Assembly (NCBI RefSeq): GCF_000813825.1
Contig: NZ_JWTA01000002.1
Coordinates: forward strand, 1 to 64,000
Direction of reading: 5' to 3'
Origin: Chryseobacterium taiwanense
GTDB taxonomy: Bacteria; Bacteroidota; Bacteroidia; Flavobacteriales; Weeksellaceae
Length of the DNA: 64,000 nucleotides
In this document: piece after piece, positions 36,088-44,172 of the stretch
How the letters are laid out: every line of letters begins with the position of its first letter
Numbering within the stretch: the stretch's first letter is position 1
Notes under the pieces: model-generated
The model's input: only the letters and a program-made list of their open reading frames with translations
Database searches by the model: none
What the model was told of the DNA's origin: nothing
Translations under genes and position numbers: made by a program

Positions 36088-36120
36088 AACTTTGTAAGTC
36101 CTACTTGCAAAGTTTTTTTT
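36088..36120 (+). terminator. Terminator of the uvrD operon
   Basis: A 12-bp stem AACTTTGTAAGT/ACTTGCAAAGTT with one G-U pair, three-base loop and eight Ts. Confidence 0.85.
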
Positions 36121-36151
36121 AACCTTTAAGTAAACAAAATTATTTTGTTAT

Positions 36152-36916
36152 ATGTTTTATAATAATGCAGTCTGCGATATTTACATAGGAAAAAGAGCAG
36201 GCGCAAAACTGTTGCAGGATATTAGGAATGCAAAAACCAATGTGAAAATAGTATCTCCTTATCTCTCTCCTTCGCTGATTAAGGAACTGATCTTTTTACA
36301 TAGCAAAGGAATTAAGATCAGTCTTATTACTAGTGATGAAATAGAAGATTTTTACGGAAACGATAAAAATATTAATAAACTGATCGTCCAGAAAAGACAT
36401 ACCGATGAAAAAGCAAAACAATCCAGAGATGGCTTGATTAGCTTATCGGGAACACTTCTTTTTACAATGATAGGATTGGCTATCGTTTTAGCTCCTTTAA
36501 TTTTCCTTTTAAAAGAATGGAAGTTTGCCTATGGTTTTATCCTTGTTGTTTTGCTGTTTTTCGTGAGAGATTTCATTGTGAGACAGATTAAAAACAAACG
36601 GATTTATTATTATACTTATAAACAACTGTTTCCTTTTAAAGTGTTCATTTCTCCGAATATCGAAAATAATTCCTTTAATAAAACTTTTGTTCATAGTAAA
36701 ATATACGTGATTGATGATGAGATCGCTTATATGGGTTCTTTAAACTTTACCGCAAAAGGATTAAAAGATAATCATGAGACAAGAATCAGAACTTCCGATC
36801 CGGTTGCTGTAGCAAAGATTGTAGAAGAAGTAAATGAGGTGTTTTTTAATTCCAACTTGGCGGAAAGAGATTTGCAGTTTTGGGGAAGTCAGTTGTACAT
36901 GGAACCAATTAATTAA
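36152..36916 (+). CDS. Membrane-embedded phospholipase D-like protein
   Basis: A 254-residue protein with one HKD motif (His181, Lys183, Asp188 in HSKIYVIDDEIAYMGSLNFT) and a matching N-terminal PLD-like half (VKIVSPYLSP, residues 31-40). Between the halves are two predicted membrane helices (about 97-120 and 126-143), so the fold is split by a membrane hairpin. PLD proteins cut or transfer phosphodiesters of lipids or nucleic acids, usually as HKD dimers. Because the two halves are within one chain, this may dimerise. It is convergent with the next gene, with an eight-base overlap. Confidence 0.8.
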   Translation: MFYNNAVCDIYIGKRAGAKLLQDIRNAKTNVKIVSPYLSPSLIKELIFLHSKGIKISLITSDEIEDFYGNDKNINKLIVQKRHTDEKAKQSRDGLISLSGTLLFTMIGLAIVLAPLIFLLKEWKFAYGFILVVLLFFVRDFIVRQIKNKRIYYYTYKQLFPFKVFISPNIENNSFNKTFVHSKIYVIDDEIAYMGSLNFTAKGLKDNHETRIRTSDPVAVAKIVEEVNEVFFNSNLAERDLQFWGSQLYMEPIN

Positions 36917-37997
36917 TTACCGCATTTATTTTTTGCCATAAAACATTATCAAAATCTGAAAGAGCAAGATTTACATTGTCTGCAGCATCACCCATCCTGA
37001 TAATCACCAGTTTTTTACTTGGAACAACATAGATTTTCTGGTCATTTTTTCCTAAAGCACAAAATAAATCATCCGGAGCGCTTGGGATTAATTTGCCATT
37101 AAACTGCAATTGAGTTTGAGGCAGATGATAGCTTGCTTTCCCATTAAGCCACCATAAATATCCGTAAGCCAGGTTGATATTTTGAGAAGTGTTTGTTGCA
37201 CTTTGAAAGTAGTCTGTATTAATGATCTGCGTACCGTTCCAGTTTCCCTTATTGAGAGCCATTAATCCAAAACGAGCCATACTTCTTGTAGTGCTCCAGT
37301 ATACGCTATTGTCACCACTTTGAATCCAGCTTCCGGTCATCCCGATTTTATCTCTGAGTTTTGTATTGAAATATTGTGACCAACTTTGTCCGGTAGCGGC
37401 TGCCACGACATCCTGAAGTTTTACGTAGACATTATGATAAGCCCATCTTGTGCCTGCATCAGCTTTGTATTGAAGATTGGTAGGAGTTACATCGTCACCC
37501 AAACTATCATCTAGTCCGGAAGTCATCGTTAATAGGTTTTTGCAGGTAATGAGGTTTTCTTTTGCTAAAGGTTCACTCGTCCATCCCGTACCGATGTATG
37601 TAGAAACTTTGTTATTGATATTTAAAAAGCCTTCCTGTTCCGCAATTCCAGTCATGGTTGAAGTCAGAGTTTTTCCCGCACTCGCCCAGTACCAAGGAGT
37701 TGTAGAAGTATGCCCCGCAAAATAATTTTCCATTACAATTCTTCCATTTTGAAGAACCATGAAGCTTTTGGAGTTTTTTGTCTGTAAATAATCCAGTAAA
37801 TCCTGAACTTTATCCTGATGCCATCCTAAACTGGAAATAGATTTTGTTTCCCAAGTATCATTATTCGAAGGTGGAAAATACATAGCTTCTGCTACAACTG
37901 TTTCTGTAGGAGCTGGTTGTTCTATCGAATCTTCGGAGCTACAAGTGATTACTATAAAACAGACAATAGAAATCGAAAATAATTTTTTTATTTTCAT
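36909..37997 (-). CDS. Class C beta-lactamase-type serine hydrolase lipoprotein
   Basis: A 362-residue serine hydrolase: lipobox VITC (Cys19) after the signal, active-site SAGK in WYWASAGKTLTS, and YHN in WAYHNVYVKL as the second motif. The family includes class C beta-lactamases, D-aminopeptidases and esterases; a true resistance role is not supported by sequence alone. Membrane anchored by the lipid. It overlaps the PLD-like gene at its 3' end, convergently. Confidence 0.9.
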   Translation of the reverse strand: MKIKKLFSISIVCFIVITCSSEDSIEQPAPTETVVAEAMYFPPSNNDTWETKSISSLGWHQDKVQDLLDYLQTKNSKSFMVLQNGRIVMENYFAGHTSTTPWYWASAGKTLTSTMTGIAEQEGFLNINNKVSTYIGTGWTSEPLAKENLITCKNLLTMTSGLDDSLGDDVTPTNLQYKADAGTRWAYHNVYVKLQDVVAAATGQSWSQYFNTKLRDKIGMTGSWIQSGDNSVYWSTTRSMARFGLMALNKGNWNGTQIINTDYFQSATNTSQNINLAYGYLWWLNGKASYHLPQTQLQFNGKLIPSAPDDLFCALGKNDQKIYVVPSKKLVIIRMGDAADNVNLALSDFDNVLWQKINAVIN

Positions 37998-38107
37998 GTG
38001 AAATTAGTTTACATTCTATTTTTAGATAAATAAAGTTTTGAATAGTTAAACTTTGAATAGTAAATCAGTGCTAATATTGAATAATTATTAAAAGTAAATT
38101 TGAAAAG

Positions 38108-39124
38108 TCACTTTTTGTGCGCAACAATGAAATCTACCATTTCATTGGAAAGCTTTTCCAGATACGCTTTATCGGTTGTTCCAAAACCATGTGTGCCATC
38201 TTCTACAATCATAAGCGTACTGGCGATATTTTCTTTTTTAAGTTCTTTATTTAATTTTTTAGACTGTTGTATCGGAACTATTTTATCTTTATTTCCCTGA
38301 AGAATCAAAGTGGGAACACCGTTGTTTACATAAGAGACAGGAGAAATGGTTTTGAAATATTCAACAATTTTTCGTTTATCTTTTTTGATGTCATAGCCGG
38401 AAATTCCTAAGACAATTTTAGATCTTAATTCTACAATGTTTTTCGCAAATAAATTAATAAAGAATACAGGGATTTTGCCTGCACGAGTATGTAGCAGTTT
38501 GTTCATATCTGCAGGACCAAAATTATTGACCACATAATTAACTTTCGCAGAATATCCGGAAAGTTCAGGATTTCCAACGAATTCATTATCGTTGGTATAA
38601 GCAGCTAACATAGTAAGATGAGATCCTGCCGAAGCTCCAAAAATTCCTATGTTGTTGGTATCGAAATTATATTTTTCAGCATTTTTTCTTACCCACCGTA
38701 TCGCGTCTTTGGTATCCTGAATCGGTAAAGGGAAATGGACAGTTTCGCTTACCAAAGTATATTCAATGCTAATCACCGCGTAATTTTTCTCTACCAGTTT
38801 TAAGATAGTATTTTCTATATAAGTATCTGCGTGAATCGTTTTATCTCCGGCTACCCAACCTCCTCCATGAACATAAATTAAAACCGGGAGTTTTTCAGAA
38901 GATGTATTTTTAGGAGTGTATATGTCTAAAAGGATAGGTTTCTCATTATTGATTTTGTAGGCTATGTTTTCATACACCTTAGCTTTCTCAGGTAATAGAA
39001 TGCTTTTTGGGGACTGTTTTTGAATTTGATTTTGAGAAAAAGTTAGATTGAATAATCCTAATAAGGAAATAAAAAACAGGTTTGTAAAAAACCTGTAAAT
39101 TATATTGTGATTCAATGATTTCAT
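38108..39124 (-). CDS. Secreted alpha/beta-hydrolase, BD-FAE-like esterase
   Basis: A 338-residue secreted esterase. The oxyanion motif HGGGW (VYVHGGGWVAG), nucleophile GASAGS and the Asp/His in DKIVPIQQSK and DGTHGFG match the HSL/BD-FAE group. It probably removes acetyl or feruloyl esters from polysaccharides or small esters. A hairpin with T-run lies inside the signal-peptide coding part (39071-39096), suggesting attenuation or termination of the upstream transcript. Confidence 0.9.
   Translation of the reverse strand: MKSLNHNIIYRFFTNLFFISLLGLFNLTFSQNQIQKQSPKSILLPEKAKVYENIAYKINNEKPILLDIYTPKNTSSEKLPVLIYVHGGGWVAGDKTIHADTYIENTILKLVEKNYAVISIEYTLVSETVHFPLPIQDTKDAIRWVRKNAEKYNFDTNNIGIFGASAGSHLTMLAAYTNDNEFVGNPELSGYSAKVNYVVNNFGPADMNKLLHTRAGKIPVFFINLFAKNIVELRSKIVLGISGYDIKKDKRKIVEYFKTISPVSYVNNGVPTLILQGNKDKIVPIQQSKKLNKELKKENIASTLMIVEDGTHGFGTTDKAYLEKLSNEMVDFIVAHKK
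39071..39096 (-). terminator. Hairpin-T terminator inside the esterase start region
   Basis: On the minus strand ACAGGTTT, loop, AAACCTGT, then TTTTTT. It lies within the first 17 codons of the esterase gene, downstream of DUF3037. It could stop read-through or act as an attenuator, but it may be chance, because FF codons supply the Ts. Confidence 0.45.
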
Positions 39125-39145
39125 AGAGTAACTTTTAAGAAATGG

Positions 39146-39529
39146 TTATTTTACTAACTCTTCAAAAAGTTTACCAAAAGTCTTTTCAAGATCTTTAGAT
39201 TTCCCCGGATGAGGTCTTGAAGTTTGCACTACAGAACTTCGTACTGCTGTCAACCAGCGAAAACGTTCAGGAATTTCAAGTTGAGCAATCGGTCCGCCAT
39301 CCTTTTCTCCATTGGCTATTTTCTGAAAACTTTCAAGATTTTGAATGATATCCTCATAATCCAGCTTGCTGTGCATAAGTTTAAATTTATTAGGACATAA
39401 ATAAAACTCTACCTTGATGAATTTTTCTTTTTTGGAAAACATCACCAAGCCTATATTGAAAAACTCTTCTCTTTCAACCTTAGGAACCAGACGTATTACT
39501 GCGTATTCGTATATTTTATCCTTTTGCAT
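39146..39529 (-). CDS. DUF3037 protein
   Basis: A 127-residue protein starting MQKDKIYEYAVIRLVPKVEREEFFNIGLVM, the usual DUF3037 pattern (cited here in short pieces: EYAVIRLVP, EEFFNIGLV, RFRWLTAVRSSVVQTS). The function of the family is unknown. It overlaps the HipA-like kinase gene by 14 bases and is found beside such kinases in other bacteria, so they probably work together, perhaps as kinase and partner in a toxin-antitoxin-like or signalling pair. Confidence 0.85.
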   Translation of the reverse strand: MQKDKIYEYAVIRLVPKVEREEFFNIGLVMFSKKEKFIKVEFYLCPNKFKLMHSKLDYEDIIQNLESFQKIANGEKDGGPIAQLEIPERFRWLTAVRSSVVQTSRPHPGKSKDLEKTFGKLFEELVK

Positions 39530-40289
39530 TTTTGGCTTCGTTTAAAAAGATTTCAGAATTTTCTAATCGGGTCTTCAGGAAGTTGAAATAGATTTCACGG
39601 ATTTCTTCCGGAGTTTCGTCTGCATCGTTCCAATGTAACCAGTCTTCAGGAATTAAGTTGACAATTTCTCTGAAAACGGTCTCATTCAGAACTTCTTTTG
39701 CAAACTTATCTGCTTCATCAAGTTTCGTTGCCTGTGGAAGCAAAACATGGTCTTTCACATATTTGAATGGCGTTTTTGCTGCCGTATCAAAATTCTGCCA
39801 AGAATGATGGAAATAGAAAGAAGCACCATTGTCGATTACCCATAATTCTTTATGCCACATCAAAAGATTGGTATTCTTAAATGTACGGTCGATATTGGTG
39901 ATAAATGCATCCAGCCAAACGATTTTTGAAGCAAGAAGAGGATCAACTTTTACACTCGGGTCATAAGCAATAGAACCTGAAAGATAATGTAAACCAAGAT
40001 TTAATCCTTCCGAGAATTTCAATAAATCCTGAATTTCTTCGTCAGCTTCTGTTCTTCCAAAATCGACATCGAGATTGACAAAAGTAAGCTCAGGAATCTT
40101 TAATCCTAAAACTTCTGTGATTTTTCCTCCCAATAGTTCTGAAATCAACATTTTAACTCCATGACCTGCGCCACGGAATTTTAAAACATATTTAAAATCA
40201 TCATCAGCTTCTGCTAAAGCAGGAAGAGAACCTCCCTCCCGAAGCGGCAGAATGTATCGCATTACGGTTACCGTTCTTAAATCCAACAT
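39516..40289 (-). CDS. HipA-like kinase
   Basis: A 257-residue minimal HipA/CtkA-like kinase without the usual N-terminal HipA domain. Visible kinase features are Lys37 (YVLKFRGAG), Glu51, the catalytic loop WLDAFITNIDRTFKNTN (Asp127, Asn132, Asp134, Arg135, Asn139) and the metal-binding Asp153 (VIDNGASF). HipA itself phosphorylates glutamyl-tRNA synthetase; the target here is unknown. It is the first gene of a two-gene unit with DUF3037 and has a -7-like box at 40294-40301. No HipB-type antitoxin is adjacent. Confidence 0.85.
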   Translation of the reverse strand: MLDLRTVTVMRYILPLREGGSLPALAEADDDFKYVLKFRGAGHGVKMLISELLGGKITEVLGLKIPELTFVNLDVDFGRTEADEEIQDLLKFSEGLNLGLHYLSGSIAYDPSVKVDPLLASKIVWLDAFITNIDRTFKNTNLLMWHKELWVIDNGASFYFHHSWQNFDTAAKTPFKYVKDHVLLPQATKLDEADKFAKEVLNETVFREIVNLIPEDWLHWNDADETPEEIREIYFNFLKTRLENSEIFLNEAKNAKG

Positions 40290-40304
40290 GCAGCAAAAAT
40301 AGGG

Positions 40305-41558
40305 CTATTTTTTGATAATTTTTTTAGTGTACTCTTTTTCATCAATTTTATATTGCAAAAGATAAACGCCACTAGGTAGATGTTGCAAAGAAATGCTATA
40401 TCCTGATTCTGTTTTTCTCAAATTATAATTAACAATTCTTCCGGAAGCATCTTTTAATGAAACTAAAGAAAATTCCGAGTTAGTAATGATGTTAATAAAA
40501 TTATGTGTCGGATTTGGGTAAATTTGAACGATATTTTTCGAATTTTCAAGAGTGCTTAAATTATTTACGGTAAGGTATTTTGTTTTGGTAGAATTGCCTC
40601 CACAAGCATTTGTGGTTAAGCTTACCGTATAATTTCCTGGTGTAGTATAAGAATGTTGAGGGTTTTCTAAAATAGATGTTGTCCCGTCTCCGAAACTCCA
40701 TAAAAAGGACGTCGCATTTTGAGTCTGGTTGGTAAATTGAACATTTTGAGAACTGGGATACGTGTACGAAAATTGACTGTGAACATCATTTGCTGGAACC
40801 AACCAAGTATCCATATGATCAAAAACCACATTTTTTACTGTATTTTTAAGAATACTTGCTTCACTTGTCGAAAGATTTCCGCTAAAGGTTGCCAAAGTAG
40901 GATCCTTTTTGAAAATGATCGTGTAAAAAGTATATGCTGCAGCCATAGAACCTAAATAAGAAGGGTGAGACTCATCGGAAGAATAGAGTTCTAACGATGG
41001 ATATTGTGTTCTGATCGTTCTCCAAACTTTTCCTACAGGAGAAACCAAACTTTCATTGTCGGTTGCCATTTGCATATAACGGTCGTACAATTTATCATCC
41101 ATTCCTTCATAAGTACAAATGTATGGAAGAGAAGCGCAGTTAGACTGATCTCCAAATTTTCTTCCCCACGTCATGTAGAAGATTACATTTCCACAAGGGT
41201 TTTGAGTGTTTACTAATGTAGAAAGCTGTTGTGCAAATGGAAAAACATCAGTTTGTACCTGGGTTAACGGAAAAGATGGAAGCTGGCTTTGTTCCTGTAG
41301 AACCACATAATCCCAGTTTCCTAAGCCGATGGTAGAGAGTACGTTTTGATTATTCACATGGTCCTGTAAAGTTGATCCACCCGGAGTATGGCTTTGATGG
41401 GTTAAAACATCTCCTGTAGAGGTAGCAATACTGGCGATTAAAACCGGAAGATCATTATAGTACGTATAGCTGTTTCCCACAAAAAAGACTTTTTTGGTAG
41501 TCTGTCCAAATACGAATGCTAATGAAGTTAATAATAAAAGAAGTAAAGTTTTTTTCAT
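40305..41558 (-). CDS. Type IX-secreted SGNH-like protein with PKD domain
   Basis: A 417-residue secreted protein: signal peptide (to about residue 19), a DUF4886/SGNH-hydrolase-like domain with FVGNSYTYYNDLP (25-37), WDYVVLQEQSQ and the late DESHPSYLGSM (Asp/His pair), then a PKD domain (FLWSFGDGTTSILENPQHSY) and a C-terminal type IX sorting domain (IYPNPTHNFINI ... KKIIKK). It is probably a surface-exposed esterase or lipase. It is transcribed alone. Confidence 0.87.
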   Translation of the reverse strand: MKKTLLLLLLTSLAFVFGQTTKKVFFVGNSYTYYNDLPVLIASIATSTGDVLTHQSHTPGGSTLQDHVNNQNVLSTIGLGNWDYVVLQEQSQLPSFPLTQVQTDVFPFAQQLSTLVNTQNPCGNVIFYMTWGRKFGDQSNCASLPYICTYEGMDDKLYDRYMQMATDNESLVSPVGKVWRTIRTQYPSLELYSSDESHPSYLGSMAAAYTFYTIIFKKDPTLATFSGNLSTSEASILKNTVKNVVFDHMDTWLVPANDVHSQFSYTYPSSQNVQFTNQTQNATSFLWSFGDGTTSILENPQHSYTTPGNYTVSLTTNACGGNSTKTKYLTVNNLSTLENSKNIVQIYPNPTHNFINIITNSEFSLVSLKDASGRIVNYNLRKTESGYSISLQHLPSGVYLLQYKIDEKEYTKKIIKK

Positions 41559-41620
41559 ATATTTAATTTAAAGTGAATGGCACAAATTTAAAAAGATATT
41601 AAACAAAACATATTTATTTT

Positions 41621-42460
41621 ATGGAATTGGTGAAAGAAATTGATATACAGTTGAATAACCCGGAAACAGGAACTTTTCTTGCAGATGCATTATACCCTGA
41701 ATCAGACCAGAAACTCCCTTTAATTATTTTTGTTCATGGTTATAAAGGCTATAAAGATTGGGGAGCTTGGAATGTAATGGCGGAAAAATTTGCAGAAGCA
41801 GGTTTTTTCTTTGTGAAATTCAACTTTTCGCATAACGGAACTACCATTGAAGATCCTCATAATTTCGCGGATTTGGAAGCGTTTGGAAATAATAACTATT
41901 CCAAAGAACTTTCGGATTTAGGAGTGGTGATCGATCATTTTATTACCAATGAAAACGTGGACGATCAAAAATTGATTTTGATTGGTCATAGCAGAGGAGG
42001 AGGGATTTCCATTATTAAAACTTTTGAAGATGAAAGAATTAATGGGTTGATAACCTTAGCAAGTGTTGATACATTAGATCGTTTTCCTAAAAACGATGCC
42101 TTTGAAAGATGGGAGAAAGCAGGTGTTTTTTATGTGGTAAACGGAAGAACGAAACAAGAGATGCCACATTATTATCAGTTTTATGAAGATTTTAAGCATA
42201 ACGAGTTTCGTTTTGATGTTGAAAGAGCAACTGAAATGGCAATGGCACAGATGTTAATTGTCCATGGAACCAATGACGAAAGTGTGAAGGTGAAAAGTGC
42301 GGAACATCTTCATATTTTAAATCCGAATTCTGAATTGTTTTTAATTGAAGATGCCAATCATACGTTTGGAGCTAAAGAACCTTGGGAGGAAAGTGAGTTG
42401 CCAAAAGATTTGAATACAGTGGTAGAAAAAGCAATTGAATTCATCAACCATAAATTATAG
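41621..42460 (+). CDS. Cytoplasmic alpha/beta-hydrolase
   Basis: A 279-residue alpha/beta-hydrolase without signal peptide. Nucleophile elbow GHSRGG (LIGHSRGGGISI), oxyanion HGYKGYKDWG, acid in HGTNDESVK and His in DANHTFGAK are all present. It resembles dienelactone/OsmC-associated hydrolases with unknown substrate. An 18-base T tract and the Gly-Gly peptide gene follow. Confidence 0.87.
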   Translation: MELVKEIDIQLNNPETGTFLADALYPESDQKLPLIIFVHGYKGYKDWGAWNVMAEKFAEAGFFFVKFNFSHNGTTIEDPHNFADLEAFGNNNYSKELSDLGVVIDHFITNENVDDQKLILIGHSRGGGISIIKTFEDERINGLITLASVDTLDRFPKNDAFERWEKAGVFYVVNGRTKQEMPHYYQFYEDFKHNEFRFDVERATEMAMAQMLIVHGTNDESVKVKSAEHLHILNPNSELFLIEDANHTFGAKEPWEESELPKDLNTVVEKAIEFINHKL

Positions 42461-42469
42461 ATATAAAGA

Positions 42470-42487
42470 TTTTTTTTTTTTTTTTTT
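42470..42487. repeat. Homopolymer tract of 18 Ts
   Basis: Uninterrupted T run directly between the hydrolase stop and the promoter region of the small peptide gene. Such tracts slip easily and could alter promoter spacing; on the plus strand it may also terminate the hydrolase transcript. Confidence 0.8.
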
Positions 42488-42569
42488 AATTTATTGAATT
42501 TCAATGTGTTTAATTATTTTTTTCATATATTAGTGAAAAATATTAGTAACACTAAAAATTCAAATTATT

Positions 42570-42782
42570 ATGAAAAATTCAAATTTAAAAAAAGGACAAA
42601 AATTAAGCAGAGAGGCTCAGAAAAGTGTTTTGGGAGGAGATTTTGAAATCCAATGCGCAAGTGGATGCTATAATTTCTATTTAAGTGACGGACAGGGAAA
42701 TTGTCTTGTCCCTCCATGTGCTTCTCCTAATTTCGGGACAGAAGTTAAGGGTGCTAATGGACGTTATCAATGTTGTTACTAG
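42570..42782 (+). CDS. Gly-Gly leader, cysteine-rich small peptide
   Basis: A 70-residue peptide. The leader MKNSNLKKGQKLSREAQKSV ends in LGG (Gly22-Gly23), the double-glycine cut site of bacteriocin-type precursors exported by peptidase-containing ABC transporters; the KLSREAQK element resembles leaders annotated as bacteriocin-like in flavobacteria. The core of about 47 residues has six cysteines (29, 33, 45, 50, 68, 69) and ends in QCCY, which could form disulfides or be modified. No transporter, immunity or modification gene is adjacent, so activity is uncertain. A terminator follows at 42799. Confidence 0.75.
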   Translation: MKNSNLKKGQKLSREAQKSVLGGDFEIQCASGCYNFYLSDGQGNCLVPPCASPNFGTEVKGANGRYQCCY

Positions 42783-42798
42783 ATAGTTGATCTAATAA

Positions 42799-42826
42799 AA
42801 AAGGAGTGAATATGTTCACTCCTTTT
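42799..42826. terminator. Bidirectional terminator
   Basis: Perfect 12-bp stem AAAAGGAGTGAA/TTCACTCCTTTT, loop TATG; ends the peptide gene and the convergent flavin reductase gene. Confidence 0.88.
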
Positions 42827-42849
42827 ATTTTTATCTTAGTTTGGATAAC

Positions 42850-43671
42850 TTATTTAATTAAAATTTTCCAGGCCTCTTCAATTTTACTTTCAAGCAAAAA
42901 CTTCTGAGCATCCTGATGAATCTTTTCATCAGAATGATATTCTCCAGCTGGTAAAACCTCAACATTGGCAAGCATCCCTAAATCATTTCCTGTAAAAATT
43001 GTACTCAGTTTTATTTCATCAGGAAGAAGATCGAAGCCGATACCTTTTGTTACCAATGGCTTTGGAACTTCAAAAAGATTATTTTCATTGTTTCTGGAAT
43101 ACCAGTTTCCGCCTAAACGGGCAACCATATCCAGTTTTTTCTGATCAAGATTTCCTTCTTCATTCAGATATTCTTCTCTGATATGGATTTTCTGAACTTC
43201 ACAAATTACCAAATTTCCTGCGCCTCCCTGATCACCCAAAGATTTTACCTCTAAAACCTTGCATTCAAAGTTTACAGGACATTCTTCAATTAATTTAGGT
43301 TGTACCAAATCAGCGTCTTTCATTGTTAAGCCGGATTTGATAAATTCATTTACGCCGTCACCGTATTCTGTGGAGGCTAAAGAAATTTGCTGAACAATTG
43401 GAAAATTAACCGTTCCGATTACGACTTCAGGAACCTCTAAAACATTTTCTAAGGTATGTTTTGTAGTATTATCGCGCACTCTTCTCGAAGGTGAAAAAAT
43501 CAAAATCGGAGGAACAGTACTGAACATATTGAAAAAACTGAATGGTGACAGATTGATCTCGCCATTCTTATCAACCGTAGATGCCAATGCAATTGGTCGT
43601 GGTGAAACGGCAGTCTGCATTACAGTCTGTAGCTGTACCGGAGTTATTTCGGATGGAATAAGTATTTTCAT
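42850..43671 (-). CDS. Flavin reductase-family (split-barrel) protein
   Basis: A 273-residue FMN-binding split-barrel protein: SPRPIALASTVDKNG at about 27-41 and SPFSFFNMFSTVPPILIFSPSRR for FMN binding. Relatives reduce free flavin or act in aromatic ring metabolism. Members of this type often lie beside homogentisate pathway genes in flavobacteria, and here it is the distal end of the tyrosine catabolic block, separated from fahA only by the inverted-repeat unit with the GxxExxY gene. Role in that pathway is inferred. Confidence 0.85.
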   Translation of the reverse strand: MKILIPSEITPVQLQTVMQTAVSPRPIALASTVDKNGEINLSPFSFFNMFSTVPPILIFSPSRRVRDNTTKHTLENVLEVPEVVIGTVNFPIVQQISLASTEYGDGVNEFIKSGLTMKDADLVQPKLIEECPVNFECKVLEVKSLGDQGGAGNLVICEVQKIHIREEYLNEEGNLDQKKLDMVARLGGNWYSRNNENNLFEVPKPLVTKGIGFDLLPDEIKLSTIFTGNDLGMLANVEVLPAGEYHSDEKIHQDAQKFLLESKIEEAWKILIK

Positions 43672-43677
43672 ATATAA

Positions 43678-43699
43678 TTAACCACAAAAGTCACAAAAG
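43678..43699 (+). repeat. Left inverted repeat of the GxxExxY unit
   Basis: The 22 bases TTAACCACAAAAGTCACAAA+AG form the left arm of a perfect inverted repeat with 44146-44167. The ORF 43732-44139 lies wholly between the arms, and the unit of 490 bp separates two tyrosine-pathway genes. Confidence 0.9.
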
Positions 43700-43731
43700 T
43701 TTTTAAAGTAAATCATTAAATCTTTTAAAGA

Positions 43732-44139
43732 TCAAAAAAGCATATCGTAATATTTGTTTACAAAAGTTTCATGTCCTTGATGATATAAATTTTTCACATT
43801 AAAATTAACTAGTATCCCTTTGGGTTTCTTCATTAGATTAATATAATTTAAAATTTGGGCTCGATGAATTTCATTCAGTTCTGAAACTGCTTTTAATTCA
43901 ACAACAATTAAGTCTTCAACTAAAAAATCACAAAAGAAATCACATTGAATTTCCTTTCCTTTGTAAATGACTGGAATTTTGAATTCAGATTTAAAATCGA
44001 TGTTTCTTAACCTGAATTCTTCTTCCAAGCATTTGTGATAAACACTTTCTAATAAACCTGCTCCTAAGATTTTGTGAACTTCTATGCAAGCTCCATTTAT
44101 CTTATAAGTCAAATCGGTTAAATAAGATTGTGTAATCAT
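43732..44139 (-). CDS. GxxExxY protein, PD-(D/E)xK nuclease fold
   Basis: A 135-residue protein with the family signature G28-L-L-E31-S-V-Y34, followed by the nuclease-fold core with Asp67 and the ELK motif (Glu81, Lys83). The fold is that of PD-(D/E)xK nucleases, so nuclease activity on DNA or RNA is plausible but unshown; the family function is unknown. It is the only gene inside a 22-bp perfect inverted repeat, which suggests a self-contained mobile or repeat-bound cassette rather than a member of the tyrosine operon. Confidence 0.9.
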   Translation of the reverse strand: MITQSYLTDLTYKINGACIEVHKILGAGLLESVYHKCLEEEFRLRNIDFKSEFKIPVIYKGKEIQCDFFCDFLVEDLIVVELKAVSELNEIHRAQILNYINLMKKPKGILVNFNVKNLYHQGHETFVNKYYDMLF

Positions 44140-44145
44140 TTAAAT

Positions 44146-44167
44146 CTTTTGTGACTTTTGTGGTTAA
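44146..44167 (-). repeat. Right inverted repeat of the GxxExxY unit
   Basis: CTTTTGTGACTTTTGTGGTT plus AA, the exact reverse complement of 43678-43699. The arm begins six bases upstream of the GxxExxY start codon, so it also forms its 5' untranslated region. Confidence 0.9.
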
Positions 44168-44172
44168 AAGTT

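Noticed and set aside
36909..37997. Beta-lactamase resistance gene
   Set aside because: The SxxK and YxN motifs are shared with many esterases and peptidases; without alignment to known lactamases the resistance call is not supported.
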